A DNA stretch of 7,553 nucleotides, taken from the NCBI GenBank assembly GCA_017424125.1, contig JAFPBM010000135.1, forward strand, positions 1-7,553, read 5' to 3'. This DNA comes from Clostridia bacterium (GTDB lineage: Bacteria > Bacillota > Clostridia > Oscillospirales > Acutalibacteraceae). The translations under genes were made by a program, and so were the position numbers. The number at the start of each line of letters is the position of its first letter. Position 1 is the stretch's first letter. Positions 1-6,892 of this stretch are shown in pieces. A model generated the notes under the pieces. That model was not told where the DNA came from and searched no databases. It saw only the letters and a list, made by a program, of their open reading frames with translations.

Positions 1-975
1 ACCATTGACGGAATTTCGTATGTCTATAATGAAGACGAATTTGTTATAGCACTTGAGGGTACGGCGACGGGCGAAACTCCTTATATGATTGTATCAAACG
101 AGCCGTCTGAGAGAATCAAACTTGAAAAGGGTGTATATACATTAAGCGGTAACACAACAAACGGCGCACTTGCGGTAGAACTTTACGATAGTGCCGAGGA
201 TAACACCGCAATAAAGGTGTATTCCTGCGTTGACGGTGTGCCCGTAACCTTTGCGGTAGGTAAGGAAAAATATGCGTCGGTATATTATAAACCTGTTATA
301 GAGTCTGTGTTGACGGGCTATGCGCTAAGACCAATGTTAGAGCATGGAAAAGCGGTTACAGACTATATGCCGGGGGCAGAACTTTCATCATCTGTTATGC
401 TCTACCTTAAAGGAAAAAACCTATACAATATGGCATATCTTGTGGAAAACGGCGTTGCTACGTTTTTAGATGCGTCTGTAGGTGAACATCAATTTGCAAG
501 GTCGCCCGTTCAGTATCCTATCTATATACCTGCACAACCCAATACGGCATACTGCGTCAGCGGATATGTAAAAAGCGTTGCTACGGGACAAGAAATACGT
601 ATATCCTGCTATTATAAAGACGGCACAAAAATGACCTTTACTGTTCCATTCGTTGCAAACGAATACGTTCGTTTTGAAGAAATGACAGATGCGGATAAAA
701 CGTTGTCACACATCGTCATAGGCGAGACAGGTGCAACAATAACAGGTGCCTGTTTCAAGGAAATGCAGGTAGAAAAGGGCGTTGCGGCAAGTGATTATTC
801 GTCGTATTTTAATATGGAAGTTCCAATTGCAGAGGAAGACGGAAGGTTTACGTTCCCGTCGGGTGCGTTCAAAGAGGGGCTCACCGCTACTGTGAGTATG
901 GGACAATTTAACGTAAAATGCAACTATATACGCGATATTAACAAGGCTTTTGCCGATAATACGGAGGTATTATAA
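1..975 (+). CDS. Phage tail appendage / receptor-binding-like protein (5' partial)
   Basis: The reading frame is open from base 1, so the N-terminus lies outside the window. The ATG at 85 has no ribosome-binding site and is internal. The visible 324 residues look like a beta-rich tail protein built from two tandem modules. Module 1 (residues about 1-125) has a 'KGVYTLSG' strand and ends in 'RPMLEHG...TDYMPG'. Module 2 (about 139-269) starts 'GKNLYN' and ends in 'KEMQVEKG...SDYSSY'. These matching ends are typical of carbohydrate-binding-like domains in Firmicutes phage tail fibres. The last 55 residues, with '[10 protein letters not shown]', resemble the closing segment of such fibres. Position directly before endolysin and holin genes supports a distal tail or host-recognition role. 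The domain reading rests on pattern memory, not a search. Specific receptor unknown. Confidence 0.65.
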   Translation, partial: TIDGISYVYNEDEFVIALEGTATGETPYMIVSNEPSERIKLEKGVYTLSGNTTNGALAVELYDSAEDNTAIKVYSCVDGVPVTFAVGKEKYASVYYKPVIESVLTGYALRPMLEHGKAVTDYMPGAELSSSVMLYLKGKNLYNMAYLVENGVATFLDASVGEHQFARSPVQYPIYIPAQPNTAYCVSGYVKSVATGQEIRISCYYKDGTKMTFTVPFVANEYVRFEEMTDADKTLSHIVIGETGATITGACFKEMQVEKGVAASDYSSYFNMEVPIAEEDGRFTFPSGAFKEGLTATVSMGQFNVKCNYIRDINKAFADNTEVL

Positions 976-1703
976 TGGCAATTAAAACATATAAAAAGGG
1001 TAGTAAAACCCGCGTTGCAACTAACTTTTTAGTGTCAGAATTTTGCTGTAAGGGAAACGATTGTTGCGTTGCCGCCAAGATAGATACCGCCCTTGTGGAA
1101 GTTTTGCAAAAAATAAGAGAGCATTTTGGCGTGCCTGTAACAATAAACAGTGCCTACCGTTGTGAAAAGCATAATAAAGCGGTGGGCGGTGCAAAAAATT
1201 CTTACCATACGAAAGGTATGGCGGCAGATATCGTCGCAACAGGTGTAAAACCGCTTGAAATTGCAAGATATGCCGAGAGTATCGGTGTAAAGGGAATCGG
1301 TCTTTATGATGATTTCGTACACGTTGATACGCGTGAAAACAAGTCTTTTTGGTATTCTCATAAAGAGGAAAAACGCACCACTTTCTTTGACGAAAACCCG
1401 ATAAAGAAGTGGCAACAGGCGGCTATTATGGATGGCTTTGTGCTGAAATTCGGTGCAGACGGCATTTGGGGCGCAGAGTGTGAAGCGCTTGCTAAAAAGG
1501 CACTCTGCCAAAAGGAAAAGGTTGGGTATAAAAATACCCATCTTGTAAAGATAATTCAAAACGCAGTCGGTGTTACAGCCGACGGCAAATTTGGCAAAGA
1601 CACCAAAAACGCTGTTATAAAATACCAAAAAAGCAACGCTCTCGAATCAGACGGAATCGTGGGTTACAACACCTGGAAAAAGATTTTAGGGGTGGCAAAA
1701 TGA
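975..1703 (+). CDS. Endolysin: M15-family peptidase with C-terminal peptidoglycan-binding repeats
   Basis: Cell-wall hydrolase of 242 residues, expected to cut peptide cross-links for phage lysis. Residues about 16-125 match the Peptidase_M15_3/VanY-like zinc peptidase fold: 'SAYRCEKHN' (59-67), '[16 protein letters not shown]' (71-86) and 'HVD' (116-118). The probable zinc ligands are H78, D85 and H116. Residues about 146-238 hold two peptidoglycan_binding_1-like units marked by DGxxG motifs (DGIWG 162-166; DGKFG 203-207; DGIVG 226-230), the first looking short. There is no signal peptide, so release would rely on the downstream holin. A cysteine cluster (C24, C25, C30, C31) sits before the catalytic core. 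The ATG overlaps the preceding stop by one base (TAATG) and has GGAGG at 963-967, 7 nt upstream, which fixes the start. Whether it is an L,D- or D,D-peptidase cannot be decided from sequence. Confidence 0.85.
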   Translation: MAIKTYKKGSKTRVATNFLVSEFCCKGNDCCVAAKIDTALVEVLQKIREHFGVPVTINSAYRCEKHNKAVGGAKNSYHTKGMAADIVATGVKPLEIARYAESIGVKGIGLYDDFVHVDTRENKSFWYSHKEEKRTTFFDENPIKKWQQAAIMDGFVLKFGADGIWGAECEALAKKALCQKEKVGYKNTHLVKIIQNAVGVTADGKFGKDTKNAVIKYQKSNALESDGIVGYNTWKKILGVAK

Positions 1704-1993
1704 CCACAGACGAAAGACTTGCCGTACTCGAAGCCAACGACCGCAACATTTTCCATCAATTAGACGAAATGAAGGAAGAAATAAAGGTTATGCGTGAACT
1801 GATTGTTGCGGTGCAACGTTTAGCAGACAAACAAGAAAGCAATACAGCCCTTTTACAAAAGGTTGACAAACGGCTTGCGAATATTGAAAGTGCACCGCTT
1901 TCTGACCTTAAACACTATAAACGTGTGGCGGTTGCCGCCGTTATAACGGGTGTTGTGGCGGCGGTGCTCGGTGCCGTATTAGCGCTGATATAA
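1700..1993 (+). CDS. XhlA-like phage lysis accessory membrane protein
   Basis: Small 97-residue protein. Residues about 1-68 are charged and heptad-like (predicted coiled coil), and residues 75-97 form one hydrophobic, Ala/Val/Gly-rich membrane segment at the extreme C-terminus. This architecture and the location between endolysin and holin fit the XhlA (haemolysin XhlA, PBSX-type) family, whose members sit in the membrane and assist host lysis together with a holin. The start overlaps the endolysin stop by 4 bp (ATGA) and is preceded by AGGGGTGG at 1688-1695, so translation is probably coupled. Assignment is by architecture and context; sequence conservation in this family is low. A generic phage coiled-coil anchor protein is the alternative. 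Confidence 0.75.
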   Translation: MTTDERLAVLEANDRNIFHQLDEMKEEIKVMRELIVAVQRLADKQESNTALLQKVDKRLANIESAPLSDLKHYKRVAVAAVITGVVAAVLGAVLALI

Positions 1994-2005
1994 GGTGGTG
2001 AAAAT

Positions 2006-2260
2006 ATGGATTTTTTGCAAGACTATATTGTTTTAATGGTGCTTGGAATTTGCCTTTGCGTAGGTTACATAATCAAAAACCTTGTGCCTAATGATAAAAT
2101 AAACCGCTTTATCCCGCTTATAATGGGCGTTTTAGGCATTGCGCTCAACGTGTGGCTTGAACGCACCTTAACACCTAAAACAGTCCTCGGCGGATTAGTA
2201 TCGGGCCTGGCTTCAACAGGATTTTACGAAATGTTCAAACATTTTATAACCAAGAAATAA
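2006..2260 (+). CDS. Phage holin, Hol44 / Phage_holin_5_2 type
   Basis: An 84-residue, very hydrophobic protein with the look of the Hol44 holin family: an N-terminal membrane helix ('IVLMVLGICLCVGYIIKN', about 8-25), a second helix around 36-52 ('IPLIMGVLGIALNVWLE'), a short Gly/Ser/Ala-rich segment ('LGGLVSGLASTGFYE', about 61-75) and a basic tail ending KHFITKK. Holins of this kind make holes in the cytoplasmic membrane so that endolysin reaches the wall. The start follows the XhlA-like gene by 12 nt, with AAGGTGGTG at 1992-2000 as ribosome-binding site. It is the last gene of the phage unit, and a strong hairpin terminator follows at once. Confidence 0.85.
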   Translation: MDFLQDYIVLMVLGICLCVGYIIKNLVPNDKINRFIPLIMGVLGIALNVWLERTLTPKTVLGGLVSGLASTGFYEMFKHFITKK

Positions 2261-2262
2261 TT

Positions 2263-2306
2263 AAACACACCGATTGTTAATAAACGGTTAACTTTCGGTG
2301 TGTTTT
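2263..2306 (+). terminator. Rho-independent terminator ending the phage lysis operon
   Basis: An 11-bp perfect stem AAACACACCGA (2263-2273) / TCGGTGTGTTT (2295-2305) is followed by a 2x2 TT/TT internal loop and a further 5-bp stem GTTAA (2276-2280) / TTAAC (2288-2292) around a 7-nt loop. A T-run at 2303-2306 continues into ATAT. It starts 3 nt after the holin stop, which fits termination of the phage transcription unit before the host operon promoter. Confidence 0.8.
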
Positions 2307-2328
2307 ATATTAAAAAGGGTAAGGCTTA

Positions 2329-2357
2329 TTGTAATGTTGGGCTTTTTGTGATAAAAT
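2329..2357 (+). promoter_or_regulatory. Predicted housekeeping sigma promoter of the phosphoglycerol transferase operon
   Basis: TTGTAA (2329-2334) and TAAAAT (2352-2357) are separated by exactly 17 nt, just downstream of the phage terminator and about 29 nt before the chosen start at 2386. Transcription would begin near 2364, after the upstream ATG at 2356. That supports the 2386 start and an operon independent of the phage genes. It is a two-mismatch promoter (one mismatch per box) predicted by eye. Confidence 0.55.
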
Positions 2358-2373
2358 GATATTAACTTATAAA

Positions 2374-2381
2374 AGGGGTGG
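2374..2381 (+). promoter_or_regulatory. Ribosome-binding site deciding the start at 2386
   Basis: AGGGGTGG lies 4 nt before ATG 2386 (core AGGGG 7 nt before). The same AGGGGTGG-N-AAAATG arrangement precedes the XhlA-like gene at 1700, so it is a local translation signal. The alternative in-frame ATG at 2356 has no such site and overlaps the predicted -10 box. Confidence 0.75.
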
Positions 2382-2385
2382 TAAA

Positions 2386-3900
2386 ATGAAAAAGCAAAAA
2401 CGTGAGCGACCGATACTTTGGATGTCGCTATGCATCCTTGCACTGTTTATTGGTTTTGCGGCTTTTTTTGCGGCAATATGGTATATTCGCACCTACGGCA
2501 ACGTTGGCTTTGATTCTATACTTTACACCTTCTTTTCACAGGTTTCAGGCGTGCAGAGTACGCTTGTGTACGAATATCTTTTGTGGGGCTTGGCACCGAG
2601 CGTTTTGTTAACCGCATTTACGTCTTTTATTATTTTCCGCACTCCTAAAAAGGAAAGATATATTAAACTGAAAAGTGGCAAAGAGATAGTCGTTTATCCC
2701 TTTACGCGCAAAGTGTCGCGGATAATTGCGCTTTGCCTTGCGGTAGTGCTTGTTCTCGTTGCAACCTTTGCGTCGCGCCTTTCGCGTTTTCTTTATTTCT
2801 GTGTGCAGAATACGGGCATTTTCGTTACCGATTACGTGTCGCCCGATGACGTTAAAATAAAATTCCCCAAAGAAAAGCGGAACCTCATATACATCTATCT
2901 TGAATCGATGGAAACGACCTATATGTCGGCAGAGCACGGCGGCGCAAGAGAAAAAGAAATTGTGCCCGAACTTTATGCTTTGGCAAACGAAAATATAAAC
3001 TTTTCACACAACGAAAAAATGGGCGGATTTTATGCCGTTTCTGGCGGAAGTTGGACCGCCGCTTCAATGGTCGCACAAACCTCGGGAATTCCGCTTAAAC
3101 CCCCCGCAATCCTTGCAAAAGACCATTTCGGTAAAGATTTGTTTTTGCCCGGCGTTACCACAATAACCGATATTTTGAAAGATGAGGGTTATTACCAAAC
3201 CCTCATGGTCGGCTCGGACGCCGCATTTGCCAACCGTGACCGTTACTATAAACAACACGGAATAGACAAAATTTATGACGTCTACACCGCCAAACAAGAC
3301 GGCATAATCGGTGAAGATTATTGGGTTTGGTGGGGTATGGAGGATAGCCGCCTTTACGATTATGCAAAACTTGAACTGCCCAAAATTGCAGAAAGAGAAG
3401 AACCTTTTGTATTCAATATGCTAACGGTCGATACCCACCATATAGACGGCTATCTCTGCTCTGAGTGTACGCGCGAAAACACAGAACAGTACGACAACGT
3501 GCTTTCTTGTGCAAGCCGCCAATTGTATGGCTTTATAGAGTGGCTCAAAACACAGCCTTTTTACGAAAACACAACCATAGTAGTCACGGGCGACCACCTT
3601 TCAATGAATAACGAATATTTTTTGCGTACGGTGGATGAGGATTTTGACCGACGCGTCTATAACTGTATAATAAATTCGGCAGTAACCCCCAAAAACACTA
3701 AAAACCGCACCTTTACGGCAATGGATATGTTCCCCACAACCCTTGCTGCTCTCGGCTGTGATATTAAGGGCGAAAGACTCGGCCTTGGCACTAATCTGTT
3801 TTCAGATAAAAAAACTCTGGCAGAGGAAATGGGACTCGAAACCTTTGAAAAAGAAATGATAAAATCTTCAAAATACTACGTAACAGACTTTATGTTTTAG
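2386..3900 (+). CDS. LtaS/OpgB-family phosphoglycerol transferase (sulfatase-fold membrane enzyme)
   Basis: A 504-residue membrane enzyme of the alkaline phosphatase/sulfatase superfamily that probably transfers glycerol-phosphate from phosphatidylglycerol onto a cell-surface acceptor (lipoteichoic acid or glycan). Three hydrophobic segments (about 10-34, 62-84, 110-138) precede an extracellular catalytic domain from about 165. Family landmarks: 'IYLESMET' with metal-ligand E173; 'GGSWTAASMVAQTSG' with nucleophile T224; 'GSDAAFANRDRYYKQHG' (276-292); 'VDTHHIDG' with H351/H352; and 'VTGDHLS' with D403/H404. All expected catalytic positions are present, so it should be active. The SWTAASMVAQ and THH motifs look closer to OpgB/MdoB than to S. 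aureus LtaS, and three membrane helices are fewer than the five of LtaS. Start chosen at ATG 2386 because of AGGGGTGG at 2374-2381; starting at 2356 would add ten residues without a ribosome-binding site. It heads an operon with the TPR gene 7 nt downstream. Acceptor unknown. Confidence 0.85.
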   Translation: MKKQKRERPILWMSLCILALFIGFAAFFAAIWYIRTYGNVGFDSILYTFFSQVSGVQSTLVYEYLLWGLAPSVLLTAFTSFIIFRTPKKERYIKLKSGKEIVVYPFTRKVSRIIALCLAVVLVLVATFASRLSRFLYFCVQNTGIFVTDYVSPDDVKIKFPKEKRNLIYIYLESMETTYMSAEHGGAREKEIVPELYALANENINFSHNEKMGGFYAVSGGSWTAASMVAQTSGIPLKPPAILAKDHFGKDLFLPGVTTITDILKDEGYYQTLMVGSDAAFANRDRYYKQHGIDKIYDVYTAKQDGIIGEDYWVWWGMEDSRLYDYAKLELPKIAEREEPFVFNMLTVDTHHIDGYLCSECTRENTEQYDNVLSCASRQLYGFIEWLKTQPFYENTTIVVTGDHLSMNNEYFLRTVDEDFDRRVYNCIINSAVTPKNTKNRTFTAMDMFPTTLAALGCDIKGERLGLGTNLFSDKKTLAEEMGLETFEKEMIKSSKYYVTDFMF

Positions 3901-3907
3901 GTGAATT

Positions 3908-4729
3908 ATGGAAATAAAAAAGGAAGATTATATAGAACAGTGCTGCCCGCTTGATACGTATAGTCATAGTGCCCGTTCAGCGCCAAGCGGCAAAATTCCA
4001 ATAAAAGAAGTATTAAAAGAACTTGACGACCTATATAGTCGCGAACGCAACGCAGACGGTAGTGTGCTTTTGGAAGAATGGCTTAAAAAAGCGCAGGAAA
4101 TCGGCGACTGGAGTGGCGAACTGTCGATATATAGCGAACTTATGGGACACCACCGCAGAACAGGCGACAAAGAAAAAGGACTTTTTGCCTGTGAACAGGG
4201 GCTTAAAATTATAAAAGAACAGGGAATAGAAAACAGCGTCTCTGCCGCAACGGTTATGCTAAATGCGGCAACGACCTATAAGGCGTTCGGCAAAGCGGAA
4301 AAGTCGCTTTCTATCTTTACCCACGTAAGCCGCGTTTTCGCAGACTCGCTCTCGCCCGATGACTATCGTTTTGCGGGACTTTATAATAATATGGCACTTA
4401 CTTATACCGATTTAGAGGATTATGAAAACGCTGAAAAATGTTTTCTTCGGGCGCTTTCTACCCTGCAAAAATGCGAAAAAAGTGAAAACGAGCAAGCGGT
4501 TACTTATTGCAATTTATGTGAGCTTTATGATAAAATCAATCCAGAGGATGAGAGGATAGCGCTTTGTGCCGAAAAAGCATATAATCTGCTTTGCACAAAG
4601 ACGCTTGCGCGCGACGGATATCACGCGTTTACAATTTCAAAATGCGCCCCCACGCTTGATAAACTTGGGTTTTTCGTGTGGGCGGCAGAACTAAGCAAGA
4701 GGGCAAAAGAAATTTATGAACGGGATTGA
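3908..4729 (+). CDS. TPR-repeat protein, partner of the downstream DUF4037 protein
   Basis: A 273-residue soluble, nearly all-helical protein without signal peptide or membrane helix. After an N-terminal helix (about 30-45), TPR-like helix pairs are seen at about 54-100, 111-145, 154-186 (clearest: 'LYNNMALTYTDLEDYENAEKCFLRAL'-type pattern with N160, A163, Y166, Y172, A175, F179, A182), 195-228 and 233-271. TPR arrays are protein-binding scaffolds, so no enzymatic role is expected. AGGTGA (3899-3904) overlaps the upstream stop and serves ATG 3908. The stop lies 14 bp inside the next gene, which suggests coupled translation and a physical or functional pair with the DUF4037 protein. From memory, TPR and DUF4037 genes are neighbours in other Clostridia. 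Function unknown. Confidence 0.75.
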   Translation: MEIKKEDYIEQCCPLDTYSHSARSAPSGKIPIKEVLKELDDLYSRERNADGSVLLEEWLKKAQEIGDWSGELSIYSELMGHHRRTGDKEKGLFACEQGLKIIKEQGIENSVSAATVMLNAATTYKAFGKAEKSLSIFTHVSRVFADSLSPDDYRFAGLYNNMALTYTDLEDYENAEKCFLRALSTLQKCEKSENEQAVTYCNLCELYDKINPEDERIALCAEKAYNLLCTKTLARDGYHAFTISKCAPTLDKLGFFVWAAELSKRAKEIYERD

Positions 4730-5621
4730 AAAAGCCAAAAATCTTTACGAAAAATACGGCAAAAAGATGATAAGGGAACAGTTTCCCCTGTACGAAGACC
4801 GCATAGCAGTAGGGCTTGTCGGTCACGGTTCGGAGTGTTTTGGTTTTGATGATGAACTGTCAAAAGACCACGATTTTGACGGTGGTTTTTGCCTTTTTTT
4901 AACCGATGAGGACGATGTGAAAATCGGTTTACCGCTTTTTCGCGCCTATAATGAGTTAATTGAACAATATGGCGAAAAAACGCGAAAATCCGCGCTTGGC
5001 GGCAACACCCGCGGCGTGCAGACAATAAATTCGTTATATGCGCGTTATACGGGCGGAAACCCGCTTAACACACAAAGGGAATGGACGTGCATTCCACACT
5101 ATGCCATAGCCGAGGCAACTAATGGTGAGGTTTTTTATGATAAACTCGGCGAATTTAGTGCTATGCGCCAAAAGCTCTTAACAGGTGAGCCTGAGGATAC
5201 AAGGCTAATCCGTCTTGCAACCCGTATTCTAACGATGGCACAAACTGGACAATATAATTTCTCCCGTTGTATTCAGCGAAAAGAAGAAGCGGCGGCAAAA
5301 CATGCGCTTTTCCTGTTTGCCGACGTGGTTGGTGAAACGGTCTTTATCTTAAACCGCGCATACGCGCCTTATTATAAGTGGCGTTACCGCGCTATGAAAA
5401 ATCTTCCCAAACTCTCGCATATAGCAGACGACCTTGCCACACTTTTTAGTAGCCAAAACCAACAGTATCTGGTAGAAAAAATTTGCACGGATATAAGGGA
5501 AGAATTGGTAAAACAAAATTTGAGCACGTCTAAAGAGGAGTTTTTGGAGCCTCACGCGTTCCAAATTTTCAGCAAAATACAGGACCGCGAATTAAAAGCA
5601 ATGCATATTTTAGAGGGGTGA
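4716..5621 (+). CDS. DUF4037 nucleotidyltransferase-fold protein
   Basis: A 301-residue cytoplasmic protein. Residues 36-62 carry the hallmark of DUF4037/nucleotidyltransferase-like proteins: G38-S39, then 'FGFDDELSKDHDFDGGF' (42-58), with D53 and D55 as a likely metal-binding DxD pair as in the Pol-beta nucleotidyltransferase superfamily. The rest is helical, with a basic stretch around 170-225 ('RLIRLATRIL', 'YKWRYRAMKNLPKLSH'). Such proteins may attach a nucleotide to a protein, RNA or small molecule, but I know of no established substrate. ATG 4716 is 14 bp inside the TPR gene; the nearest ribosome-binding site, AAGAGGG (4697-4703), is 12 nt away, rather far, so expression may depend on coupling to the TPR gene. 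The next gene (ung) starts 4 nt after its stop. Family assignment is firm by motif; function is not. Confidence 0.75.
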   Translation: MNGIEKAKNLYEKYGKKMIREQFPLYEDRIAVGLVGHGSECFGFDDELSKDHDFDGGFCLFLTDEDDVKIGLPLFRAYNELIEQYGEKTRKSALGGNTRGVQTINSLYARYTGGNPLNTQREWTCIPHYAIAEATNGEVFYDKLGEFSAMRQKLLTGEPEDTRLIRLATRILTMAQTGQYNFSRCIQRKEEAAAKHALFLFADVVGETVFILNRAYAPYYKWRYRAMKNLPKLSHIADDLATLFSSQNQQYLVEKICTDIREELVKQNLSTSKEEFLEPHAFQIFSKIQDRELKAMHILEG

Positions 5622-5625
5622 CGGT

Positions 5626-6294
5626 ATGGTGCATATCGGTAACGACTGGGACGAAATATTAAAGGATGAATGGCAAAAACCTTACTATCAGAAACTGCGC
5701 GAATTTCTAAAAAAAGAATACTCTACGCAAACGGTCTATCCCGAGATGAACGATATCTTTAATGCGCTTCGCTATACGTCTTTTTCGGATTGCCGTGTTG
5801 TAATAATCGGACAAGACCCGTATCATGAGCCGAATCAGGCGCACGGACTTTGCTTTTCGGTAAAACGCGGTGTAGATATTCCGCCCTCGCTTAAAAATAT
5901 TTATAAGGAAATCGAATCGGATTTAGGGATAAAACCCGCAAACCACGGATTTTTAGAAGACTGGGCAAAACAGGGCGTCTTAATGCTCAACAACGTGCTG
6001 ACGGTAAGAAGAGCACAGGCTAACAGCCATAAAGGCGTGGGATGGGAACAGTTTACCGATAGGGTAATAGCCGAACTAAACAAAAAACAAACGCCCGTCA
6101 TATTTTTGCTTTGGGGCGCCAATGCTCGAAAAAAGTGTGACGTAATTACAAACCCCATACATAAAAAGTTGATAGCACCGCATCCAAGTCCGCTTTCGGC
6201 GTATAACGGATTTTTCGGTTGCCGCCATTTCAGCAAGTGCAACCAACTCTTAAAAGATGCAGGACTAACCCCGATTGATTGGGAGATAAAATAA
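5626..6294 (+). CDS. ung: Uracil-DNA glycosylase, family 1
   Basis: Cuts uracil from DNA after cytosine deamination or dUMP incorporation, starting base-excision repair in the cytoplasm. The 222 residues span the full length of the family. All key motifs are present: 'GQDPYH' at 62-67 (catalytic D64, Y66), the F77 stacking residue in 'HGLCFS', N122 in 'LMLNNVLTVR' (uracil-reading Asn), 'LLWGA' (161-165) and 'HPSPLSAYNGFFGCRHFS' at 186-203 with catalytic H186 and the DNA-intercalating Leu loop. Positions match E. coli Ung numbering within one residue. Start ATG 5626 follows AGAGGGG (5612-5618); a GTG at 5629 is a less likely alternative. It is the last gene of the operon that begins with the phosphoglycerol transferase, an arrangement with no obvious metabolic logic. 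Confidence 0.96.
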   Translation: MVHIGNDWDEILKDEWQKPYYQKLREFLKKEYSTQTVYPEMNDIFNALRYTSFSDCRVVIIGQDPYHEPNQAHGLCFSVKRGVDIPPSLKNIYKEIESDLGIKPANHGFLEDWAKQGVLMLNNVLTVRRAQANSHKGVGWEQFTDRVIAELNKKQTPVIFLLWGANARKKCDVITNPIHKKLIAPHPSPLSAYNGFFGCRHFSKCNQLLKDAGLTPIDWEIK

Positions 6295-6321
6295 AAAAGA
6301 CCGATTAAATCGGTCTTTTTT
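6293..6321. terminator. Bidirectional rho-independent terminator between ung and the folT-like gene
   Basis: GACCGAT (6299-6305) pairs with ATCGGTC (6309-6315) around a TAA triloop, flanked by A6 (6293-6298) and T6 (6316-6321). The A/T flanks give a U-tract on either strand, so the same hairpin can stop ung from the left and the minus-strand ECF gene from the right. It overlaps the last bases of both coding regions: the ung stop at its left edge and the minus-strand stop codon (6320-6322) at its right edge. Confidence 0.88.
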
Positions 6322-6814
6322 ATTTTCTTAAAATGCTCGGTACGTATTTGTTCATAAAATGCAGTGCGGGAATGCCGACGGCGGTGAGGATTGCGGCTTG
6401 TACGGCGCGGATAGGCAAAAGCGAAAGATATGGTGCACCGTAAAGCAGAGAAATCCAAAATGAATTGAGTAACATTCCCAAAATAAAGTTATTTATAATT
6501 TGTGCGAGAGCAATTTTTTTAATATTTGCGTTTTTAAGAAAAATGCCGTAAACTGCACCGCAAAGTGCCGCGGTCAAGGTAAAACCGGGAAAATACGGGC
6601 CAATTGGCAGTATCAGTGCGCCCACAAGGTCGGAAAGTCCGCCGACAAGTGTTCCGCCCAAAATACCGTATTCACGCGCGGCAAAGGCAACAACCAAAAA
6701 CGAAAGTCCGAGTTTAACGTTTTGGAGAGATATTGATAAAAGACGGGAAAGCACAATCTCGACCGCAATAAGCAGTGCGAGAACGGCGACCGTTTTGATG
6801 TTGATTTTTTTCAT
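6320..6814 (-). CDS. folT: ECF transporter S component, FolT-like (probable folate uptake)
   Basis: A 164-residue integral membrane protein with about six hydrophobic helices, the size of an S component (substrate-binding subunit) of energy-coupling factor transporters. 'LALLIAVEIVLSRLLSI' (12-28) and 'PIGPYFPGFTLTAALCGAVYG' (two parts, 70-77 and 78-90) closely resemble folate-family members, and helix 1 has the A13-x3-A17 motif that contacts the EcfT subunit in this superfamily. It would bind folate and work with a shared EcfA/A'/T module encoded elsewhere. Start chosen at the ATG complementing 6812-6814, with GGAAGTG (complement of 6822-6828) 7 nt upstream. An open frame reaches 6895 but would run through the predicted promoter. 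Convergent with ung, divergent from proC. Substrate assignment is inferred from motifs; a related S component for another vitamin is possible. Confidence 0.82.
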   Translation of the reverse strand: MKKINIKTVAVLALLIAVEIVLSRLLSISLQNVKLGLSFLVVAFAAREYGILGGTLVGGLSDLVGALILPIGPYFPGFTLTAALCGAVYGIFLKNANIKKIALAQIINNFILGMLLNSFWISLLYGAPYLSLLPIRAVQAAILTAVGIPALHFMNKYVPSILRK

Positions 6815-6845
6815 TTTTTTACACTTCCAAAAGTAATATGTGTTA

Positions 6846-6874
6846 AGAATAGCACAATAATACATATTTTTCAA
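6846..6874 (-). promoter_or_regulatory. Predicted promoter of the folT-like gene
   Basis: Read on the minus strand: TTGAAA (complement of 6869-6874), 17-nt spacer, TATTCT (complement of 6846-6851). The expected transcript start near 6839 gives a leader of about 25 nt before the start codon at 6814, too short for a tetrahydrofolate riboswitch. The -35 box lies in the left half of a dyad shared with the proC promoter. Confidence 0.6.
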
Positions 6875-6892
6875 GTGGTTGTGTGCACTTGA
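6871..6892. promoter_or_regulatory. Dyad (possible operator) between the divergent promoters
   Basis: TCAAGTG (6871-6877) and CACTTGA (6886-6892) form a perfect 7-bp inverted repeat with an 8-nt spacer. The two arms cover parts of the -35 boxes of the folT-like promoter (left) and the proC promoter (right). A dimeric regulator bound here could control both genes. Four of the seven symmetric bases come from the shared TTGA of the two -35 boxes, so part of the symmetry is expected. Confidence 0.4.

Noticed and set aside
85..90. ATG at 85 as true start of the tail protein
   Set aside because: The frame is open upstream to base 1 with continuing beta-rich domain sequence, and no ribosome-binding site precedes this ATG.
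1035..1628. Open frame of 197 codons on the minus strand across the endolysin gene
   Set aside because: It lies antisense to a gene with clear catalytic motifs, has no recognisable domain, and its composition looks like a mirror of the plus-strand codons.
2356..2385. Upstream ATG adding ten residues to the phosphoglycerol transferase
   Set aside because: It has no ribosome-binding site and overlaps the predicted -10 box, whereas ATG 2386 follows AGGGGTGG.
5980..6010. Asn-Asn in 'LMLNNVLTVR' of uracil-DNA glycosylase in place of the common Asn-Thr
   Set aside because: The uracil-reading Asn (N122) is kept and the second position varies, so there is no reason to suspect altered activity.
5901..6458. 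Open frame of 185 codons on the minus strand across the end of ung and the terminator
   Set aside because: It crosses a strong terminator and two genuine genes, with no family resemblance.
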